From NCBI GenBank assembly GCA_963920765.1, contig OY987249.1:11656817-11720816 (forward strand): a stretch of 64,000 nt of DNA. The letters are read 5' to 3'. The notes beneath the pieces were generated by a model. It made no database searches. It worked only from the letters and a program-made list of their open reading frames with translations, and had not been told where the DNA came from. A program made the position numbers and the translations under genes. Source of the DNA: Ulota crispa (lineage: Eukaryota > Streptophyta > Bryopsida > Orthotrichales > Orthotrichaceae). Positions 49,428 through 62,265 of the stretch are shown in pieces; positions within the stretch are counted from its first letter, which is position 1; every line of letters starts with the position of its first letter.

Positions 49428-50161
49428 CCCCTAAAGGTCCAAGCATTGTTTTTTTGGCAACATAGCAATTGTGGGCAGCTCACTAGAAATGGAGTTTTTA
49501 TTCTGTTTTCTTTGAACTTTTCATAAATGGTGTGCCCAAGGAGTAGCTTTATGGTCTAGCAATTTTCATAGCTTTTGACTACATGGCTCAAAAGATACTA
49601 CATGATATGTTGTTTTCTTTGTTTGGGGGCAGTCCGGCAGCTCCTAAAACTTCTTTAAAAATTCCATTTTTTTGATATTTAAAAAAAATCGTTTCTTTAG
49701 ATATACATGTATGTGAGAAGCTTTGAGTCATTCCATTTTTATTTACGAGATGAAAGTTATGAGAAGTTTTAATTTGCAAGTAGGTATGGAGTGTCTCTAA
49801 AACCATACCTACCCACAAACTAAAACAGTCATAACTTTCATCTCATAAATAAAAATGGAATGATTCAAAGCTTCTCACGTATATGTATATCTAAAGAACC
49901 AATTTCAAATTTTTTTTTAATTGTAAATTTTAAAGAAGTTTTAGGAGCTGCCCGGACTGGCCCCAAACAAAGAAAACAACATATCATGCAATATCTTTTG
50001 AACCATGTAGTTAAAAGTTATGAAAATTGCTAGGCCATAAAGCTACTCCTTGGGCACACCATGTGTGAAAATTTCAAAAAAAACAAAATAAAAACTCCAT
50101 TTGTAGTGAGCTGCCCAAAATTGCTGTATTGCCAAAAAAACAAAGTTTGGGCCTTTAGGGG
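49428..50161. mobile_element. TTAA-flanked 734-bp long palindrome
   Basis: The ends CCCCTAAAGGTCC and GGGCCTTTAGGGG lie between TTAA 49424-49427 and TTAA 50162-50165. The two halves are near-perfect inverses over about 360 bp each, meeting near 49795. For example GTAGGTATGG pairs with CCATACCTAC at the centre. Subfamily B elements share parts of one arm. Confidence 0.93.
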
Positions 50162-50165
50162 TTAA

Positions 50166-51245
50166 TTGCTACTTCATTCGAGACAATTAACAATTATTTT
50201 TTCAAAAAATTGAGTTACCACTTTGAAATTTTCAGAAAATCTTTAGCTTTTCTTTATGAAAATAAAAATTTACTGATTTTCCCACTTAGTGTTTGAGGAG
50301 TGAAGGCATTTTGTTAATCTGTGAAACAAAACAAACCATGCCTAATGGCATACCCTTCTCTACGAAGTTCAATTTTTTGCTTAGTGTTGGAATTGGTGAT
50401 GTGATGAAACACAAGATTAGGGGTATCCATATCAAGTTGGCCTTGTTTTGGAGGAAGAGGAAACAAATGTTGTTTGTGCACTACACTTCTTGAGTTCACA
50501 TTAAACAAATTTGACGTCTTTTAACCATTAAGGAATATTTTAGATCCCAATTGTGCTGCTCCAAGAACTAAAGAAATAATTAGGGGCAAATATAGAGGCT
50601 GTGCATGCACGCATGATTAATCACAATAAAGAAATAGCCACAAGAGGAATCAGTTGAAGATTTGGATAAGAATCCAATGATTCATCAAACCTGTTATGTG
50701 CATATTACAAGCACCCGGCATTTGATGTTGCAAATAATTATAGTGGATGGCCTATATTGAATGGAATTGAATGACCCTTGCTTAGAGTACCACGACTAAG
50801 TGGTACTCTTCCACAAAGGAAAATCATGCAAACACCATGCCCTTAGAACTAAGTAAGTCAATTAGATGTTCGAATTTTCAATAATGAAAATAAAATAAAA
50901 ATGTCTCATGCTTACAAAATTTTGATTTTTTTGCCCATCTTTGTATTATTAAATTCTTGCTACCCTCTTCTAACTTTTGTACACTATAGACGTCCAAAAT
51001 AATTTTTTGCTAATATCATATTAAATGAATAAGCTTCCCCTCAAGAAATTGTCTTATTTGGTCTAAATAGTGGTTTTCCAAAAACTGTTCCAAGAAGCAA
51101 ATATAATTGGTAATCTTAAGAAGTCAACCATTTAGAGTCTAACATTATAAATTTGAAGAATTTTTAAATTGGAATAATCATTAAATGATTTTCAATCTAA
51201 TATCCAAATTTGGAGAAACTTTGAATCTTTTTTTTCAAGCTTCAT
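50166..51245. other. Intergenic DNA
   Basis: AT-rich with no supported gene. Overlapping opposite frames at 50293-50508 have no motif. Confidence 0.4.
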
Positions 51246-51249
51246 TTAA

Positions 51250-52156
51250 CCCTTTAAAGACCACACACATTTTCCCAAAATCCACTAGAAATTGGGGCAG
51301 TAAGATTAGATGTGCATTTGAAACAAACATGGACCCAATTTGAATAATCCAACCGTATAAATGTGAAGGATACCTTGTTTGCTGCAATGCATCAAAATTT
51401 CAACTAAATCTTATGTTGGAGGTGAAATATTATAATGATTGAGTGAGCCATATATGGGAAATCTCTAGTTTTTCATGCTTGTGTGGTTTTGAATGGTAGC
51501 GTTTCACGCAAGTTTTGATTGAGAAGGGTTTTACATTTCTAAAAAGTAGGGTTTCCCACCTTTCCAACAAGACTAGTTTCACTCAAAATAAACAAAAATA
51601 GCAATCATAAGGTGTAGCTAAGTGGACAAAAAGGGTCAAAAATCCCGTTTTCTTTACTACCGTAAAACAATTTTACAAGAAATTTGAAATTTTTTATTGA
51701 AAATCCCATCAGTGAAAGCAATCAAGAATTGGCTTTAAATGTAGGATGAACTTTTTTTAAAATAAATTGATAGCATCATTTCAGTGGATTCTCAAATAGT
51801 ACAATTGTACTACTATCGTATAGAGAAACAATACAAGCGTATTTCTTGAGTAGTGTGAAGTTTTTTAAAATTGCACAATTGAAATGTGACATTCTTCTTG
51901 GATATTTGATGTATTGTGTTGTTGCTTTGATCCATCTTTGACGAAATATGGATACATATTTTGAGGCCATGATGTATAAACACCTTTATTTATCAACCCC
52001 CATATCTGATTCTATTGTTATTTTTTGAGTTAGATACAAAATTCTTGTGATCACAAACATTCTTCAAAATCATTTTCCAAATTGTTGGGCGATTTTACTG
52101 TATAGGCCAGAAACTACTCTCCCGAACCAAAATATGGTTCGGTGGTCTCTAAAGGG
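51250..52156. mobile_element. TTAA-group element, subfamily D copy 2
   Basis: Ends CCCTTTAAAGACCAC and GTGGTCTCTAAAGGG are inverses. The left flank is TTAA (51246-51249), the right flank TTAG. The body matches 47040-48026 along its right two thirds. Confidence 0.83.
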
Positions 52157-54116
52157 TTAGGAGTTAATGATGATTGCAATGGTAAATATCCACTTATACA
52201 AATACGGTTTGTCGGATTCACAAATATTTAAACTTTTGTTTGAAGTCACGTGTAATTATTCATCTATACAATGAACTTTGTGACTCATCTTCAGATTCTT
52301 CACACCTTTGAAATCTAGAATACCGTACCCCTGGTCTCAAGGACGTGAACAAGACCTCAACTGCTCTCAAAACTCTGCCCAGACTATTGAAACCAATAGA
52401 AAACTACAAATTCAAATTTAAAGCAGAAAAGCAAAGGGAATGCCAATGGGGAGGGAATGACAGGACAGGACAAGGCGTGAAAAGGGCGCCCTTTTTCGGG
52501 ATTGGCCATCGAAATGAGGAAAACCCCGGGTGGCCCGACGGCGGCTGAGAGGAACCCGATAGATGCCCGGGTGGCCCGATCCGACCCGGTCCTCGTCGTC
52601 CTCTTCGCACTAAATCTTTCCCTGGCACGCCTTTGGCAGTGCCCGTCTCTCTCTGCATGTGGATCCGGTCGTAAGCGTATCGGTGATTCGGCTATGGCGT
52701 CTTCGTCTCTGTCTCTAGGTACATCAGTATCCGAATTCTCTTCCTGGAAGCCTTTGCAGCAGTAGCTGTTGATCACGGCGTCGTTTTGAGCTTTTCTGAG
52801 CTAATTTCTGCTTAGTTTGAGTTGATCTCTGATTCTTTGTCTAGGATTGTAGTGTATTTTACGTTTCAGAAGGCTCTGTTTCGGCGAGGGCCATGTGCAG
52901 GAGGTAGTATGTTCGCTGGCATTGAATCGAATGCTTTCGTTCGGAGATCACGAAGTGCGCGGGATGAGTGATGGCATGGATGAATGTGGATTGAGTGTGG
53001 AAATCGGCGAGCTAATTATTTTTAGGTTTCGTGGCACCTCTTATTTTGTGGCTGGTGTAGATGTTTTTGGTGCTCGGAGGTTGTGTATCGAGTCCGGCGC
53101 GTGAGTTTAGGATCGGTGTGTGTTTGAGGACTGGGCGAGTCGATTTCTTTCGTTTGAAAATAGTAGTTTGGAGAGTGTATATTTTCTCGTCGTTCGTTTG
53201 CGAAACTTGTGGATCGCGATTAGAAATGTGCCTTATTGGCGTTGGTTTTGCGATTTTATTCGGGGATTCTGTCATAGAAGAGTGACAGACAGTGCATTTT
53301 TTTCATGTCGGCAGTTGTCGCCAGATTTATCGTGTTCACAGGCGATTGGGTGAAGATCGGAGGGACCTCACATCAGTGGCTGAAACTTGTCAGACTTTTC
53401 GCCAGACTGGCTCCATATCGCCAGAAAAAAATGCACTGGTGACAGAGTGAAGGATCTGTTCAATAGATGTGTTTCAAAGCTGCTGGAGGCTTTTGCTATT
53501 CTATTCATTGGACCTGATTTTATTCAAGCTTCAATTTGCAAATTTTTACGGAACACCTCATAGCAGGCCGCCAATAGTGTTTTTGGAGTTAGATCATGTG
53601 TTTTGCTCGTCGCCTTTGCTTAGTTTGAGAAAAGATTTGCCTAGACAGGATTATAATTCGGAGCTGGAAGTCATTTAAGAACCGGATTTGGTTCCATATT
53701 ATCCTGAGTCATTCAAAACAGAAATAATTTTCGTACTTCTGTTTATGTTTGTTTTGGATGTGAACAGGATATTTATGGTGAGATTGCGATGTTATTAGCA
53801 CTGGAAAATTGCGGATCAAATCAGGATTATTGGCGCAGAAGAGAATTGAAGGCGTGTTTCACGAGCGATCGGAGGGGACATCGACCAGAATGATACAGGG
53901 AATAGAAACTCACTTATGAAATGGCAACAGGTTCCAACCGTTCTGTTCCATTGCTCCGTTTGTCGTCAAGGCAAGGTTTATTGAATATTACAGGGACGCA
54001 GCCGTCAACAGTGCTAGCAATTTATCGATCGCTCTCATCGTGCTCAATGCCGCCTTATTCTTCGGACGTTAACTCTCCTTAATGCCCTGAGCTGTGACTT
54101 AGACACAGCTGGGGTG
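52157..54116 (+). promoter_or_regulatory. Kinesin promoter and long 5' leader
   Basis: Composition changes near 52440 to GC-richer sequence, marking the likely promoter and leader of the kinesin gene. A leader of over 1 kb is implied, probably spliced. Several upstream ATGs are present. The frame before the chosen ATG is closed by TAA at about 54070. Confidence 0.5.
52694..52765 (+). CDS. Possible upstream ORF of 23 residues
   Basis: The frame starts MASSSLSLGTSV at an ATG and ends with TAG inside the inferred kinesin leader. It could damp translation of the main frame or be spliced out. There is no conservation evidence. Confidence 0.25.
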   Translation: MASSSLSLGTSVSEFSSWKPLQQ

Positions 54117-57100
54117 ATGGAGAATGAAAACGGACATGAGAGTGAGCCACATGAAGAGGTTAGCACCTTGGACGAGAGTGAGGTAACGCAGGCAGTACAG
54201 GTTGCTTTAAACATACGACCTCTCATTGCGTTGGAGCGCATTCATGGATGCAAGGAATGCATTACAGTTGTTCCTGGCGAACCGCAGGTAGTCACCTTGC
54301 TCAGCGAGCGTGTGTGTTTCGACCATTCTTATTATCTGTAATTGCGTGTCCCTGCGGTTTTTGGTTTGGATGCTTGAGGATTCTCCTTTCTCCAAGTAAT
54401 CGATGGTCAACTTCTCATAAATCCAGTCAAACTGTAAGGTTACTGTATCGCAATATCCGCAATTATGATTTTTCCAAACGTTCCTGAACTAACATGGAAA
54501 TCTTTTTTCTTATTTAATTCAAACGATCATGATGTTTATACTTGCACGTGTGAGGCAGGTTCAAATTGGACATCATTCTTTTACATTTGACTACATCTTT
54601 GGGAATTCGGCTACTCCGCCCCCATCAATTTTCGACAAGTGTGTGAAACCATTGGTTGAGGGATTATTTCACGGCTACAATGCCACCGTTTTGGCATATG
54701 GACAGGTGTGTTCATACTGCATCTAGGCTTCGTGTACATTACTGCATTCAGGAGGGATCGGTTAAACACCTCATGATCTTCCCGGTAGATGATCATGAAG
54801 GATGGCAAGAGTGCATCGCAACATGAAAAAATGCGAATCTAATACAAGAATTGAAACCTTCAATGTGGATTCTGTTTTTTCCTGTACTAATTATTTTCTT
54901 GTGGCATACCTTTTTTCTTTTGCAGACAGGATCCGGGAAAACGTATACCATGGGAACTGGTTATGCTGTAGGAGGTAGCCCTGAAGGAGTCATACCGCAA
55001 GTTATGAAGACGATTTTTAAGAGAATTGAAACGCTTAAGCACAAGGCTGATTTTCAGCTCAGAGTTTCATTTATTGAGGTGCGGTGCTGTTTATTCTCAC
55101 TTAGAACCACAGAGGTCACGGAGTAACTTTGGCTACCAACCAGAGTCTTCAACATCGATCAGCACGTAGTTGTTAGTACAGGTGTAGAGTCTTCTGCGCG
55201 TTGGCTAGAGTTTTATTTACTTCTAACGTACGGCTTCGTGCTTGATTTGGCAAACTGGTTTTCACATGAATATCTTCTCAATGTCGTGAGTCTTTTACGA
55301 GATAGCTCTGTGTTGCACACAAGACATCATGCTTCTGTTACGTTGTTATTCAAACTTCTTATCCCATTGGTAGTTTGTTCGTGGCTAGCCCTTGTAAGCA
55401 GCAATTCTAGTGTTAAGAAGGCCTATGCGTGTATGTTTGTTTTGAAGTTCATTTTTGTTTACGTGTAGATACTCAAGGAGGAAATTCATGATCTGCTAGA
55501 TCCTAATCCCCCATCAACAGAGTACATATTTGGAGGAGGGTTAAAGGCATTAGCCGTAGGCAAGCCTCCCATTCAAATTCGGGAGACTACCGCTGGAGGA
55601 ATCACTTTAATGGGTGTGACAGAGGCTGACGTAAAAAGCTTGGAGGAAATGGCGGCTTACTTAGAGCACGGCTCTCTTTGTCGTGCAACTGGAAGCACGA
55701 ACATGAACTCCCACTCTAGGTCATCACTTGCTTCTGCACACTCTGTGAATATGCGAAACCGACTTGTTGAATGCATTGGTTCATTTACTTGTCACCGTAC
55801 TGTAGCTGTTCGTCACTTCGTACCAACGTTCTCGAGTCGCATTTTGAATAGACTTTAATTCCATGCTCACGATTTGAATGGCAGTTGATATTGAGATTAC
55901 ACTTGTTGTATTGGGCTAATCAGAACTTGTGGCAATAGTGGTGAGGTCGTGGCTGTCGAATCTCATGACCATGTTCATTTTAGTGCTGTGATGATAAGAA
56001 TTGGAACTATACTTCGGACTTCACGTTGCCTTGTGGTTATTCCTATATCAGCAATATTCTTTTACCTGGAGCAGGTGGATTTGATTGCACATTTTTAGAG
56101 TCGCGTTAAATCATAGGCGTCTCTTTGCCGAATGTGCAGTCGATCGCATGCGATCTTCACTATAACACTCGAGCAGCGCCGTAAATGGGATCCACTTCCC
56201 GATGGTGGAAATCCTTCACCTGAGGACGTTAGCGAAGATTACTTGTGTGCGAAGTTACATCTTGTGGATTTGGCTGGCTCCGAAAGGGCAAAGCGAACAG
56301 GAGCGGATGGTCTTCGTTTCAAAGAAGGTTTGCAGACATTTCGTTGTTGGATGATTGTCTCTTTGTATCGCTTTTCATATCGTTACAGTCTCTAGGTGTT
56401 TGATGTGTCTTTTGTGCGATGCTCGTCTTTGTTATAGAATCAGTGAGGTTTAAATTTTAGAACTTGTGTTTTCAGCTTGACACTGAGGGTGTACCCTTTC
56501 GGGTCATTATTAATTTAGAATCTCTAGTACTCTAATGCTGAACTGTGGATCCATGCGGTGCAAAATTTCTTAGGTGTGCACATAAACAGAGGCCTTCTAG
56601 CACTTGGAAATGTGATTAGTGCGTTGGGCGATGAAAAAAAGCGTAGAGATGGAGGTCACGTTCCTTATCGGGATAGCAAGTTAACACGATTACTTCAGGT
56701 GAGAATTTACTTGTCTTTGGTCGGGATGCTATTCTTCATGTGTAAGTAATGTTTAGTTTTGGCATTTCTTTATTGTCGTGGAGCCTTTCTTAGGTTTCCT
56801 GCATCTAGTGAATTCGAGTGGTTCCTACACAGATATCGTTTTGAGTTTCTACTGTGTCCTATGTTCTCATAACCATTTCTGAATTACTTCTGACGGTTGC
56901 AGGATTCTCTCGGAGGCAACAGTAGAACGGTTATGATTGGTGAGTATCCTAATGCAAGCATTCGTTTCTTTTCTTATCCTCATTCTGATGCAAGCATTTT
57001 AATTTTTGATCTTACTGTGCCTTGCAGCTTGTGTGAGTCCAGCGGATGTAAATGCTGAGGAATCTATCAATACTCTTAAGTACGCTAATAGGGCTCGCAA

Positions 57101-58897
57101 CATTCGAAATAAGCCTACAGTGAGTATCCTTTGTCCATTATGAGACTTACTGAATGTGATTCTTGAATGAATATCTTGGGTATTATCTGATTCGTTTTAA
57201 TCAACGTTCTGATTTGTTTCTGTTCATTAACCAACTTGATTTGAACATGAATGTAATTTGGTGTGAGGGAATTAACAGGGTTAGCTTTATTTTCTTGATC
57301 AGGTCAATCGTGATCCGCTTGCAGCTGAAATGCAGCGAATGAAACAGCAGCTTGAGCTCATGCAAACAGAGCTTATATGTGCTAGGGCAGGAGGCCCTTC
57401 AAATACTGAAGTTCAGGTACGAACAAGTTAGCTGCTCTTAAGTTTGTAGCTTGCTGTTTGATTTGGTTCTTGACATGACACGTTATTTTTACTTTGAAAC
57501 TGGATCTGATGAAATAATTTCCATTTATACAGATGTTAAAGCAGAAGGTTGCCTGGCTTGAAGCTAGCAATATGGACTTGGGGCGTGAGCTGGAAGAGGC
57601 TCGTGATCGCATTGATGCACTTTCTCAATGCGCTTTAGAATCGCAAGTAAAGTCGTCGTTGTTTTTATCATAACATTATTTTTGCAAGTCCTGAAAGATT
57701 TTGCGCTCTTTCATTTTCCTCAGTATCTACTTGTTTAGGTGATTTAGGTGATTATTTGATGACCACCATTGCAACAAGTCTTATGATATTTTGATGCACA
57801 GCTGGAGCGCGACAAGCTCAGAATCAAGCTTGATCAACTTCGATCTGGAAAATCTTTTGATGAGCTTGATGAAGGACTTGATATCCAGGTACGCTTGTTT
57901 GCATGGAAGTTTAGTTGGGTGAGAGTATTCCAAAGCTTACACCTTTGCTTGGTTTGAATCCATGTTTGTATAATTCAAATGTATGTCGTTAAGGCCATAC
58001 GTAGCTGACTCTGATCGTCCATGCAGACGGATGAACTGCTAAAAGGGTATGTAAATAGGATCCAAGATTTAGAATTTGAGCTACAACAACTGCAACACGC
58101 TAGAATTCAATCTGATACTTCCTCTAGACCTCCCTCTCCTACTTCATCCCGGAGCATGGGCGAGAGTACAGCTGGACCAGGCTTTGGCGTTGCAGGCATT
58201 GATGGGGATATTTACTTGCGCCCTGGTATAACATACGAGTCCCTGTTCTATTTTACTGAAGATGTCAAGATTGTTCCTTCATGAATATTTATTAGTTTTT
58301 ACATTTCGTGATGTTGGTGCTTTCATTAGGTAACATTATATCCCTTGCACAATAGTTAAGTTTATTTTTTACTTTTTCTTCAATCAGTATCAGTTCTATC
58401 GTTTGAGTATTGACATGTTCCTATAACGTTGCTTTCAAATGAGTTTTTTGTGCAGGTGAATTATCTGGAGATATTGATACCGATTTGCTGTTGAAGGAGT
58501 TCAAACTCACAACGGCGCAAGAGAAATTTGACAAAGAGTTACGAGAAATAGATAAACGCCTTGAGCAAAAAGAGGTGAAGATATCGCCTATTCAGTGGCT
58601 TACTCCAAGCCAATTGTTTACTATACAAAGGATCTCGAGTTCCTGACCTCATACTTTTTTTGTGCTCATTAGGATATCTTTGCGTGTTGTGAATATGACA
58701 GATAGTGCCATCTCTTGTTTGTTGGATATGGGTGACAGATTGAATGTTCCGAAAATCATGTGAATTTCTCAGCTATTGTGATTCGTGCTATGTTGCAGGC
58801 GGAGATTAAGTTATTTGTACGGCCTGATGCCACAGTCTTGAAGCAACATTTTGATAAAAAGTTGGTGGAATTGGAAGAGGAGAAGAAGTATCTGCAG
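54117..58897 (+). CDS. Kinesin-4 (FRA1/KIF4-type) motor protein; tail incomplete
   Basis: Microtubule plus-end motor; plant kinesin-4 proteins act in cell-wall deposition and division. Exons: 54117-54287, 54559-54705, 54926-55078, 55469-55719, 56140-56327, 56574-56698, 56903-56939, 57028-57119, 57303-57416, 57533-57646, 57802-57888, 58027-58225, 58456-58574 and 58799-58897, all in phase, 632 residues. The motor domain (about 24-388) has P-loop [14 protein letters not shown] (103-116), switch I NMNSHSSRSHA (235-245) and switch [11 protein letters not shown] (282-290). The neck NKPTVNRDP (385-393) is the kinesin-4 style neck. Coiled coils follow. FRA1-type proteins exceed 1000 residues. Downstream, only KLKQLKVQ (59207-59230) and IAALRNKQE with HQQQRDKGGGN (from 59361) resemble the next coiled coil, and they look out of frame or decayed. 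ATG 54117 is preferred over the preceding GTG. Confidence 0.93.
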
Positions 58898-59206
58898 GTA
58901 CGAGTTAGCTCTAGTCAAGCAAAGATCACATCCAATGGAATGGGTGCCTTCGAAAGATGAGCATGGCTTAATACAGCAGTTGGATATTTGTATAAATTGG
59001 TCTCCCTAGATTTGAAACCTGAAATGGCAGAACAGGGTTGTAGGATATCTGATGGGATGTTTTTTTTTGGGCTAGAATAATTCTCATTCAGTTTATTATT
59101 ACGTTTAAATGTGCAGTAGGAAATGGAAAGCTGCAATGAAGTTTTTTAATGTTCCGAACATGCGTCAGATAACAATTACACTAAATTTCAAATGGCTCTT
59201 TTGCAG

Positions 59207-59460
59207 AAATTGAAACAACTAAAGGTTCAGGTACGATGTGACCCCACAAAACCCTCTCGCCAAGGCGCCGCAAGAAAGCAAGTATCAGCCGCAGGTCTCC
59301 TTTCGGGCTTGCTACATGTTTCCGTGGCGTTGAGTTCTCCTTTGTTGTCATTGGGAGCAGATCGCAGCCTTGAGAAATAAGCAGGAAGTTTGGTCTAAGG
59401 GCCTTCATCAACAGCAACGTGACAAGGGAGGCGGCAATAGGAAGATGGAGAAGGTTTTAG
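59207..59460 (+). pseudogene. Degraded kinesin-4 coiled-coil exons
   Basis: Two exon-like pieces, 59207-59230 and 59361 to about 59453, are preceded by AG acceptors. They resemble the family segment that reads roughly KLK.LE.QIA.LRKKQE then HQQQRSDEAA. The piece expected between LEEEKKYLQ and KLKQL is absent. A one-base shift near 59427 would restore EAA after QQQRDK. This may be decay, misassembly or an unusual gene structure. Confidence 0.4.
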
Positions 59461-62019
59461 TCATAACTCTTACAAAGAAATTTGTAGTCAATGATGGAAG
59501 GAAGTTTGCAATGATATGCGTCGAAGCATGCGTCTTGCTTTGTCGTTTTTCCCTAGAGATTCTCCTTTTTCTGTTTTAGAAGGTGGAGTGCCTAAACCCC
59601 AGCCTCCGGCAGATTATTCTGGAGGAAATGTAATGGAGTCTGTAGGAGTTAGCTGCTACTTTACCTTGAAGAGAACCAATCGGATTTCTCTTCAAGTAAT
59701 AGTTCACTACTTTGAAACCCATCATGTGAAGTGGTGGATAATCTTGGTCCTAATTATAAATCATCATTAGGTCCTTAATTCCGATTTAGTAATATTGTGC
59801 TCACCTACTATCAAGTCAGTGAAATCGAGTGAAATCATTGGCTTGGTAGTAGGTGAAGACATTTCCATTGAATTGGAGTCAATGTTAGTTTGAAGCCCGG
59901 GATGATTTATTTGAACCACCTTGCGGTGATCAGCTCCAACCATACTGCCGCAGCTTCACATGGCTGCTAGAGGGGATGCTTAAAAATACCAAGCGTCTGC
60001 TGCGTTATATTACTTCACACTGTATCTGATTTATTCTCTATTACATGTTTCGTGTTTTTATGTTCCATCATCTGTGAATTTGTGTCATCCATAGGTGCAT
60101 GGACGGGATGTGGTTGAAGGCGGAGAACTTCAAGAATTTCAAGTGTGGAGTATAACCACTGGACTGAGGAGCTTATTTCAGGTTAGTGGAGTGTTCTGCA
60201 GGTTTCCACTTTTTATGAACGTGAGTCCCTCCTGTGTGAGTGTATACTTTGGAACTGCACAGTAAACCAAGTGTATATTCTACAAAAAAGGGCTGACTGA
60301 CGAACAATCATTGTGCGCAGAAACAACCATTTTTCAAGCTATGCCTTCTCCCCGGTAGCCTTGCCTGTTGTTGCAGCCTTCTCTGGTTAAGGCTGCAACA
60401 GAGTCAGAAGATTAGAAACATGAGAGGATCCTCATCTGCATCTGTAAAGAATAGAGGGGCCAAGATTAGACTGCAGCCAACTCACAATATCACATAATAC
60501 CAGTACGATTTCTTAAGCAAGACTAGTGCAGTTGCGTATTCTCGTATTCGAATTTGAACGCCATTATGAAACCCATATAATCATATTTGCCTCGAATTTG
60601 ATGCCCGTTATATGTATCGTTATGCAACCTTTCCCCCTGCTATTTCGTGAAATCATGCACACTATTTTCTCGAGTTATCCAAGATTTATGTCACTCAGTA
60701 GTTCCTGTGGTTGCTGAGCGTCTCGATATTGGTTGCATGTGCAGGAGTTAATGCCAGGGAGTCTTCTCAATAGGTGCTTCTTATCTGTTGTCGTTATTTA
60801 TTGATTGATTTGAATGCTGTTTTTTATGGTTCAATGTTTGCTGTGAGAAGATCATTGTATGTTGTTGTCAACGTGCTTGTTTGATTAATAATATGGTGAG
60901 GAGTTTATTTTTGTTTCATTGGAGACTTAGAATGTTTTGTTACTAATATAAAAATTAGCGGTTGGTTCTTACCGGGCAATCATGCTAAACCAACTTGGTG
61001 CGGCTTTGCAGAGCATTTAGAACCATATATAGTATTTGGGACTGGTGGTGGCGTTAGGATTATTTATGTTCCTCCAGCTGCAAATCAGTGCATTGAACTG
61101 TAAGTAAACGAGGGATTCAGTTCGTCACGCCAACCAAATTTTACGTAGCAGTAAATGTTATATCAGTTTTTTAACTGTATGCCCGTATTCTAGTTTGGTA
61201 TGCTTTTTATTGTCAGTTTGAATGTCCCACTATGAAACCCAGGGATTAATTTTCTGGCGAATGGGTGCTTCGTTGTTCTCTCCACACTGGAGAATATCTG
61301 GAGGGAGCGAATATAATTAGGGGAAATCTGTCAGAGGTGGCGAATTTTCGCCAGAAAATTAAACCATTGGAACCTGACTCAGATGGTAAAATGAGCCTCC
61401 ACTTACTAAGGAACTGGGTAGTAAGTTCTGTGGTATTGTATGTGTATCTGCAGCTGAATCACTTAGCACAGTGTGAAGATGGGGTCGAGGTCAACGGTGG
61501 TTTTTCTGATGAGTGATATACCAGGTATTTACTTGCTGGCTGCTTTCCTACTGATGTACTTTGCAAATTACTCTCTTTGTAAACACAATTTAGATTGATT
61601 TGGTTTATTAAAGTCCAGGAGATGAGCTCGAGTTCTGTGAATTTCCTTACTTGTGACGGAGCTTTGAATTTCTGTGCAGCGTTCGTGCTCCAGCACTGTT
61701 CTTTCGATCTTGGAATGTTCAATTTGCATATCGCATTGCGAGTATTGTGAAAGAGATGTGCACTTAAAGGTATTCCCAGAGTACGGCATCAACCGTCATC
61801 TGAGCTGCGGTAGTTGATGACGGTGTTTGTTTGTTTCATCCTATAGTATTTTTGCACCCGATGAGGATCCTGATGTCCATTGAATCTAAAATCTGTTCAT
61901 TGAACATCTTGTTTGGTGCACATGTGGTATGGTATACTTGTATCTTATATATGACAAATTAAGTTCAGTGTGGTCAGTGCTTGAATTGGTTGACATGAAT
62001 TTCACATGTTAAGCAAGTT
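59461..62019 (+). other. Region with possible small exons
   Basis: Three pieces with splice signals join in phase: 60095-60181 (VHGRDVVEGGELQEF...), 60745-60773 (ELMPGSLLN) and 61012-61057, ending WDWWWR and a TAG stop. I do not recognise the product. It could be the true 3' end of the kinesin gene, another gene, or chance. The rest is non-coding as far as I see. Confidence 0.25.
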
Positions 62020-62023
62020 TTAA

Positions 62024-62261
62024 CCCTTGAACGACCGGACAGCCCTTTGTGACCAGTACAACACGGGGTGTTTTTCTTGTAGGAGTGCATCCACACCTTT
62101 ATTACATTTGAGATCAACAAAGAAGTTAGAATATATATCAATGCTGTTCTAGTGAGGTAGTCAAGATCCCAAATTAATACCTTTTATTGGTAGCAAATGC
62201 CAGTTATACAGCAGCATACATAGTACGGACTATGTATTATAGTAGTTCGGTTGTTCAAGGG
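62024..62261. mobile_element. TTAA-flanked CCC-ended MITE, subfamily A copy 2
   Basis: Ends CCCTTGAACGACCGG and TTCGGTTGTTCAAGGG lie between TTAA 62020-62023 and TTAA 62262-62265. The body aligns along its length with 4966-5198. Confidence 0.92.
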
Positions 62262-62265
62262 TTAA

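Noticed and set aside
49588..49818. 76-codon minus-strand frame
   Set aside because: It lies within one arm of the 734-bp palindrome and has no protein-like motif.
4863..62265. CCCTAAA at many element ends as interstitial telomere repeats
   Set aside because: The plant telomere unit occurs only once per end and never in tandem. It is part of the element terminus.
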